From the NCBI GenBank assembly GCA_035296965.1, contig DATGZX010000221.1:1-27238 (forward strand): a stretch of DNA of 27,238 bases, given 5' to 3'. Position 1 is the first letter of the stretch, and the number at the start of each line of letters is the position of its first letter. Below the pieces are notes generated by a model. That model did not search any database. It was not told where the DNA came from and saw nothing but the letters and a program-made list of their open reading frames with translations. Positions 23,465 to 27,238 of the stretch are shown one piece after another. The stretch comes from DATGZX01 sp035296965 (lineage in GTDB: Bacteria; Planctomycetota; Planctomycetia; Gemmatales; Gemmataceae). The position numbers and the translations under genes are program-made.

Positions 23465-26400
23465 GTGTCACCTCCATTCCGAACTCATTCCTTTCTTGCT
23501 AGGTTAGCAGCGAAGCTGCAACAACTCATTCTTCCAGCCGGGGGAAGTTCACGGCGCGCTAGGAGGCAACGGCCAGCCTATCGGAAACTTTGGCCGAGTC
23601 TTAGCTTGGAATGCCTGGATGAACGCTTGCTTCCCTCGCTGAATCCCATCAGCTGGAACTCGCTAACCGGGAATCTCATCCTGAGCGGAAGCGGTAACGA
23701 CACGGTTACCGTGCAGCCGGATTCGATCATCTCGAACCAGGTCGACGTCATCCCAGGCGTCGGCTCACCGCAATCGTTTTCTGCTGCTAGTAACGCCGTC
23801 ATAAACATTATTTTCAATGAAAGCACAGGGACAAACTCTCTTACGATCGTAAACTTGACGGCGACTCCCTCATTGGGAATCATCCTCACAGACATCGGAC
23901 AATTCGGGGCTACATCATCCACAGCTTCCCAGACCGTTTCTGTTAGTGAAGTTGATGGTACCGCTCTTGCCTTGGGAAACGTTACTCTCTCGGGCAATTT
24001 GGGAGTGTTCACTAGTGGAAATCTATCTCAGGCTGCAAACACTATTTTGGCTGTCAACGGGACAACCGGCCTGGACGCCGCCAACGGCGCAATCACTGTC
24101 GATCAAGCCAATACATTGAGCGGGGCGGTCGCGCTGACGAACGCCGGCTCCAATAACGTCACCCTTAACAACACTAAGGCGCTTGTGCTGGGCACCAGCA
24201 ACGTAGCTGCCGGCGATCTGTTCGTGAGCGCCAGCGGCAACATCAGCCAAGCGGCCAACACCAGCGTTAGTGTCGGCGGCACCGCTGCCTTCACAGCCAG
24301 CAACGGCTCCATCTCTCTCACTCAGTCCGGCAACGCATTTAACGGCAACGTGTCTTTGACAAACACGGGGGCGGGCAACGTCTCTCTTGCCGATGGGGTC
24401 GCGCTGACTCTTGGCAATATCAGCGTGCCCACCGGCAGCCTGACTCTCACCGCCACAGGCAATATCAGCCAGCTGGCCAACACCACCATAACCGCGGCCA
24501 GCACCGCCAGTTTTAATGCCACCAACGGCGCCATCACCCTCGAGCAGGCCAATACCTTCAGCGGCGCCGTCGCCCTGAGCAACACAGGCCCCAACAACGT
24601 CACCCTCTCCTACAACGGCCCCCTCCTCCTGGGCGCCGGCAACATCGCCAGCGGCAACCTCGACGTCACCAATACGGCCAATATCACCCAGGCCGCCAAC
24701 ACCAGCCTCGCTGTCGGCGGCACCGCCACTTTCAACACCGCCAACGGAGTCATCACGCTCAACCAGGCCAACGCCTTCACCGGCGCCGTCGCATTGAACA
24801 ATGCCGGAGCCTTCAACGTCTCCTTGAACAACGGCAAAGCGCTCGTCCTGGGCACGAGCAATGTCGCCACCGGCAACCTCGTGGTCAGCGCTACCGGCAA
24901 CATCACTCAGGCCGGCAACACCACCCTAAGCGTCGGCGGCAACAGCAGTTTCAACGCCACGAATGGCGCCATCACCATCACCCAGGCCGGCAACACCTTC
25001 AACGGCAGCGTCGCCCTGGCCAACACCGGCGCCAACAACGTCACTCTCTCCTACAACGGACCTCTCGTCCTGGGCACCGGCAATATCGCCAGCGGCAGCC
25101 TCAACATCACCAACACCGGCAACATCACTCAGGCGGCCAACACCACCCTGGCCGTCGGCGGCACCGCCGGTTTCAATACCAGCAACGGGGTCATCACGCT
25201 TAACCAGGCCAATGCCTTCACCGGCGCCGTTGCCTTGACAAGTGCCGGAGCCTTCGATGTCGCTTTAAGCAATGGCAAGGCACTTGTCCTGGGCACGAGC
25301 AACGTCGCTACAGGTAACCTCGTGGTCAGCGCCACCGGCAACATCACCCAGGCCGCCAACGCCAGCCTCAGCGTCGGCGGCAACATCAGCGTTAGTGCCA
25401 CGAACGGGGCCATCACCATCACCCAGACCGGCAACGCCTTCAATGGCAGCGTCGCCGTGGCCAACTCCGGCGCCAATAACGTCACTTTCGCGTACAACGG
25501 TTCCCTCGTCCTGGGCGCCAGCAATATTGCTAGCGGCAACGTTAACATTACCAACACCGGCAACATCACTCAGGCTGCCAATACCACGTTTAATGTCGGC
25601 GGCACCGCCGCCTTCACCGCCACCGGCGGCGTCCTCACCCTCGGCAATGCCAACGCCTTCACCGGCGCCGTCTCCCTGAACAACACCGGCAGCAACGCCG
25701 TCACCCTCAACGACACCAGGGCACTCGTGCTCGGCAGCAGCAACGTCGCGGCCGGCAACCTCGTGGTCAGCGCCACCGGCAACATCACCCAGGCCGCCAA
25801 CACCACCCTTGCCGTCGGCGGCACCGCCGCCTTCACCGCCACCAACGGCGCCATCAGTCTCAACCAGACGGGCAATGCCTTCACCGGCAACGTCTCCCTC
25901 AGCAATACCGGCTCGGGCAACGTCGCCCTCGGCAATGCCAGGGCGCTCCTCCTGGGCAATGTCGCCGTGCCCACCGGCACCCTGAGCCTCACCGCCACCG
26001 GCAACATCAGCCAGGTTACCAACGCCACCATCACCGCCGGCAGCACCGCCAGCTTCAATGCCACCAACGGCGCCATCACCCTCGACCAGGCCAATGCCTT
26101 CTCAGGCGCCGTCGACTTGAGCAACACCGGCGCTAACAACGTCACCCTCTCCTACAACGGACCTCTCGTCCTGGGCGCCGGCAACATCGCCAGCGGCAAC
26201 CTCAACGTCACCAACACCGCCAACATCACCCAGGCTGCCAATACCAGTCTCGCCGTCGGCGGCACCGCCTCCTTCAACACCAGCAACGGCGTCATCACCC
26301 TCAACCAGGCCAACGCTATCACCGGCGCCGTCTCACTGACCGATGCCGGGGCATTCAATGTCGCGTTGAACAACGGCAAGGCACTCGTCCTGGGCACGAG

Positions 26401-27238
26401 CAACGTCGCCACCGGCAACCTTGTGGTCAGCGCCACTGGCAACATCACTCAGGCTGCCAACACCAGCATGAGCGTCGGCGGCAACACCAGCTTCAATGCC
26501 ACTAACGGCGCCATCACCCTCACCCAGACCGGCAACTCCTTCAACGGCAGCGTCGCCCTGGCCAACACCGGCGCCAACAACGTCACGCTCTCTTACAACG
26601 GTCCCCTCGTCCTAGGCACTGGCAATATCGCCAGCGGCAGCCTCATCATCACGAACACCGGCAACATCACTCAGGCTGCCAACACAACGTTGGCCGTCGG
26701 TTGGACCGCCTCCTTCAACGCCACCAACGGCGCAATCACACTAAACCAAGCCAACGCCTTCACCGGCGCCGTCGCCCTGAACAATGCCGGCGCCTTCGAC
26801 GTCACCCTGAACAACGGCAAGGCACTCGTCCTAGGCACCAGCAACGTCGCCACGGGCAACCTCGTGGTCAGTGCCAGCGGCAACATTACCCAGGCCGCAA
26901 ACACAACTCTCAGCGTCGTCGGCACCACCAGCGTTAGCGCGACGAACGGCACCATCACGATCACCCAGACCGGCAACACCTTCAACGGCAGCCTCGCCCT
27001 GGCCAACACCGGCGCCAACAACGTCGCCCTTTCCACAAGCGGCCCTCTTGTCCTGGGCGCAGGCAATGTCGCCAGCGGCAACCTCAACATCACGAACACC
27101 GGCAACATCACTCAGGCCGCCAACACCACCCTCGCCGTCGGCGGCAGTGCCGCCTTCACCGCCAGCGGCGGCGTCCTCACCCTGGGCAATGCCAACGCCT
27201 TCACCGGCGCCGTCTTCCTGAGCAACACCGGCAGCAAC
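23465..27238 (+). CDS. Giant repetitive surface protein, sequon-rich (3' end outside window)
   Basis: One frame runs 1258 codons from a GTG at 23465 to the last base with no stop. AGGAG (23451-23455) lies 9 bases upstream and fixes this start. The N-terminus is basic (SSRRARRQRPAYRKLW), then LSLECLDERLLPSLNPISW, which fits the LE-x-L-x-x-R-x-LL motif at the N-termini of planctomycete surface proteins. A unique region to about residue 180 includes SGSGNDTVTV. From about 24000 onward it consists of ~73-residue beta-strand-type units with cores such as NGAITLNQANAFTGAV, LVLGTSNVATGNL and GNITQAANTTLAVGGT, as in filamentous-haemagglutinin-like proteins. By hand it has about 70 N-X-S/T sequons (X not Pro). 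Likely an exported adhesin or cell-wall protein. The divergent GT41-like gene could glycosylate it. Export route and C-terminal anchor lie beyond the window. Confidence 0.88.
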   Translation, partial: MSPPFRTHSFLARLAAKLQQLILPAGGSSRRARRQRPAYRKLWPSLSLECLDERLLPSLNPISWNSLTGNLILSGSGNDTVTVQPDSIISNQVDVIPGVGSPQSFSAASNAVINIIFNESTGTNSLTIVNLTATPSLGIILTDIGQFGATSSTASQTVSVSEVDGTALALGNVTLSGNLGVFTSGNLSQAANTILAVNGTTGLDAANGAITVDQANTLSGAVALTNAGSNNVTLNNTKALVLGTSNVAAGDLFVSASGNISQAANTSVSVGGTAAFTASNGSISLTQSGNAFNGNVSLTNTGAGNVSLADGVALTLGNISVPTGSLTLTATGNISQLANTTITAASTASFNATNGAITLEQANTFSGAVALSNTGPNNVTLSYNGPLLLGAGNIASGNLDVTNTANITQAANTSLAVGGTATFNTANGVITLNQANAFTGAVALNNAGAFNVSLNNGKALVLGTSNVATGNLVVSATGNITQAGNTTLSVGGNSSFNATNGAITITQAGNTFNGSVALANTGANNVTLSYNGPLVLGTGNIASGSLNITNTGNITQAANTTLAVGGTAGFNTSNGVITLNQANAFTGAVALTSAGAFDVALSNGKALVLGTSNVATGNLVVSATGNITQAANASLSVGGNISVSATNGAITITQTGNAFNGSVAVANSGANNVTFAYNGSLVLGASNIASGNVNITNTGNITQAANTTFNVGGTAAFTATGGVLTLGNANAFTGAVSLNNTGSNAVTLNDTRALVLGSSNVAAGNLVVSATGNITQAANTTLAVGGTAAFTATNGAISLNQTGNAFTGNVSLSNTGSGNVALGNARALLLGNVAVPTGTLSLTATGNISQVTNATITAGSTASFNATNGAITLDQANAFSGAVDLSNTGANNVTLSYNGPLVLGAGNIASGNLNVTNTANITQAANTSLAVGGTASFNTSNGVITLNQANAITGAVSLTDAGAFNVALNNGKALVLGTSNVATGNLVVSATGNITQAANTSMSVGGNTSFNATNGAITLTQTGNSFNGSVALANTGANNVTLSYNGPLVLGTGNIASGSLIITNTGNITQAANTTLAVGWTASFNATNGAITLNQANAFTGAVALNNAGAFDVTLNNGKALVLGTSNVATGNLVVSASGNITQAANTTLSVVGTTSVSATNGTITITQTGNTFNGSLALANTGANNVALSTSGPLVLGAGNVASGNLNITNTGNITQAANTTLAVGGSAAFTASGGVLTLGNANAFTGAVFLSNTGSN
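24140..27238 (+). repeat. Seven-unit super-repeat, period 1542 bp (514 aa)
   Basis: The codon for N in an NxGSN motif falls at 24140, 25682 and 27224, two steps of exactly 1542 bp. Within each copy seven units of about 216-222 bp follow the same order of variants. The order is B' (KALVLGTSNVAAG or RALVLGSSNVAAG), C (VPTGSLTLTATGNISQ), A (SYNGPLLLGAGNIASG), B (NGKALVLGTSNVATG), A, B, A. The window ends as a third copy begins. The identical length and order show that a whole seven-unit block was duplicated after the units had diverged. Confidence 0.88.

Noticed and set aside
24103..27111. Minus-strand frames of 72-191 codons throughout the repeat region
   Set aside because: They are antisense shadows of the GC-rich, codon-biased plus-strand repeat gene. 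Their sequences are Val/Leu/Pro/Thr repeats with the same periodicity and no independent start signals.
24963..27221. Plus-strand Ser/Pro/Thr-rich and Arg/His/Gln-rich frames of 78-135 codons
   Set aside because: They lie in other frames inside the giant ORF and mirror its repeats; no ribosome-binding sites or families.
24000..27238. CRISPR array or non-coding satellite explanation for the repeats
   Set aside because: Units vary in sequence but keep one open reading frame, with changes mostly at third codon positions and conservative residues; there are no spacer-repeat alternations of CRISPR size.

Overview
The window most likely comes from a member of the Planctomycetota, probably a metagenome-derived contig. 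Four things point there: a planctomycete-type ECF sigma factor beside a Ser/Thr kinase with a transmembrane segment and a TPR tail (4277-945 and 5163-4507); the C-terminal remnant of a DUF1501 protein; several beta-propeller proteins; and a giant surface protein whose basic N-terminus carries an LE-x-L-x-x-R-x-LL-type motif. This assignment rests on recognised families, not on a database search.

Layout. 1-922: the tail of a second kinase/TPR-type protein, then an overlapping MNT nucleotidyltransferase/HEPN pair. 945-5163 (minus): sigma factor and kinase with 144-bp TPR repeats; their spacer holds an REP doublet and another palindrome. 5460-8563: an ECF42-type sigma factor divergent from its DGPF/YCII-like partner, then a small unknown protein, a DoxX-like membrane protein and a small conserved unknown. 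8721-9591: a Phd-like antitoxin with a gutted vapC, followed by hicBA. 9804-11212: an Asp-box (BNR) propeller protein coupled by ATGA to a MoaD/ThiS-like protein ending in Gly-Gly. 16125-11278 (minus): an operon read from a truncated DUF1501 gene through SMP-30, an MFS transporter, an NHL propeller and a zinc alcohol dehydrogenase. 16683-18276: a tiny Asp/Gly-rich protein convergent with a DEAD-box helicase.

The most interesting part is 18824-27238. Two minus-strand genes encode an HMW1C-like (GT41) glycosyltransferase and a GT4-methyltransferase fusion. Across a 677-bp intergenic region, a divergent plus-strand gene starts at a GTG (23465) and stays open to the window end: 1258 codons, no stop. 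After a short N-terminal region it is built of ~73-residue beta-strand-type repeats in a seven-unit super-repeat of exactly 1542 bp (514 aa). By hand count it carries about 70 N-X-S/T sequons. HMW1C enzymes of Haemophilus and Actinobacillus N-glycosylate such sequons in adhesins. I therefore propose, as an inference, a planctomycete cytoplasmic N-glycosylation cassette with its own giant surface substrate encoded next door.
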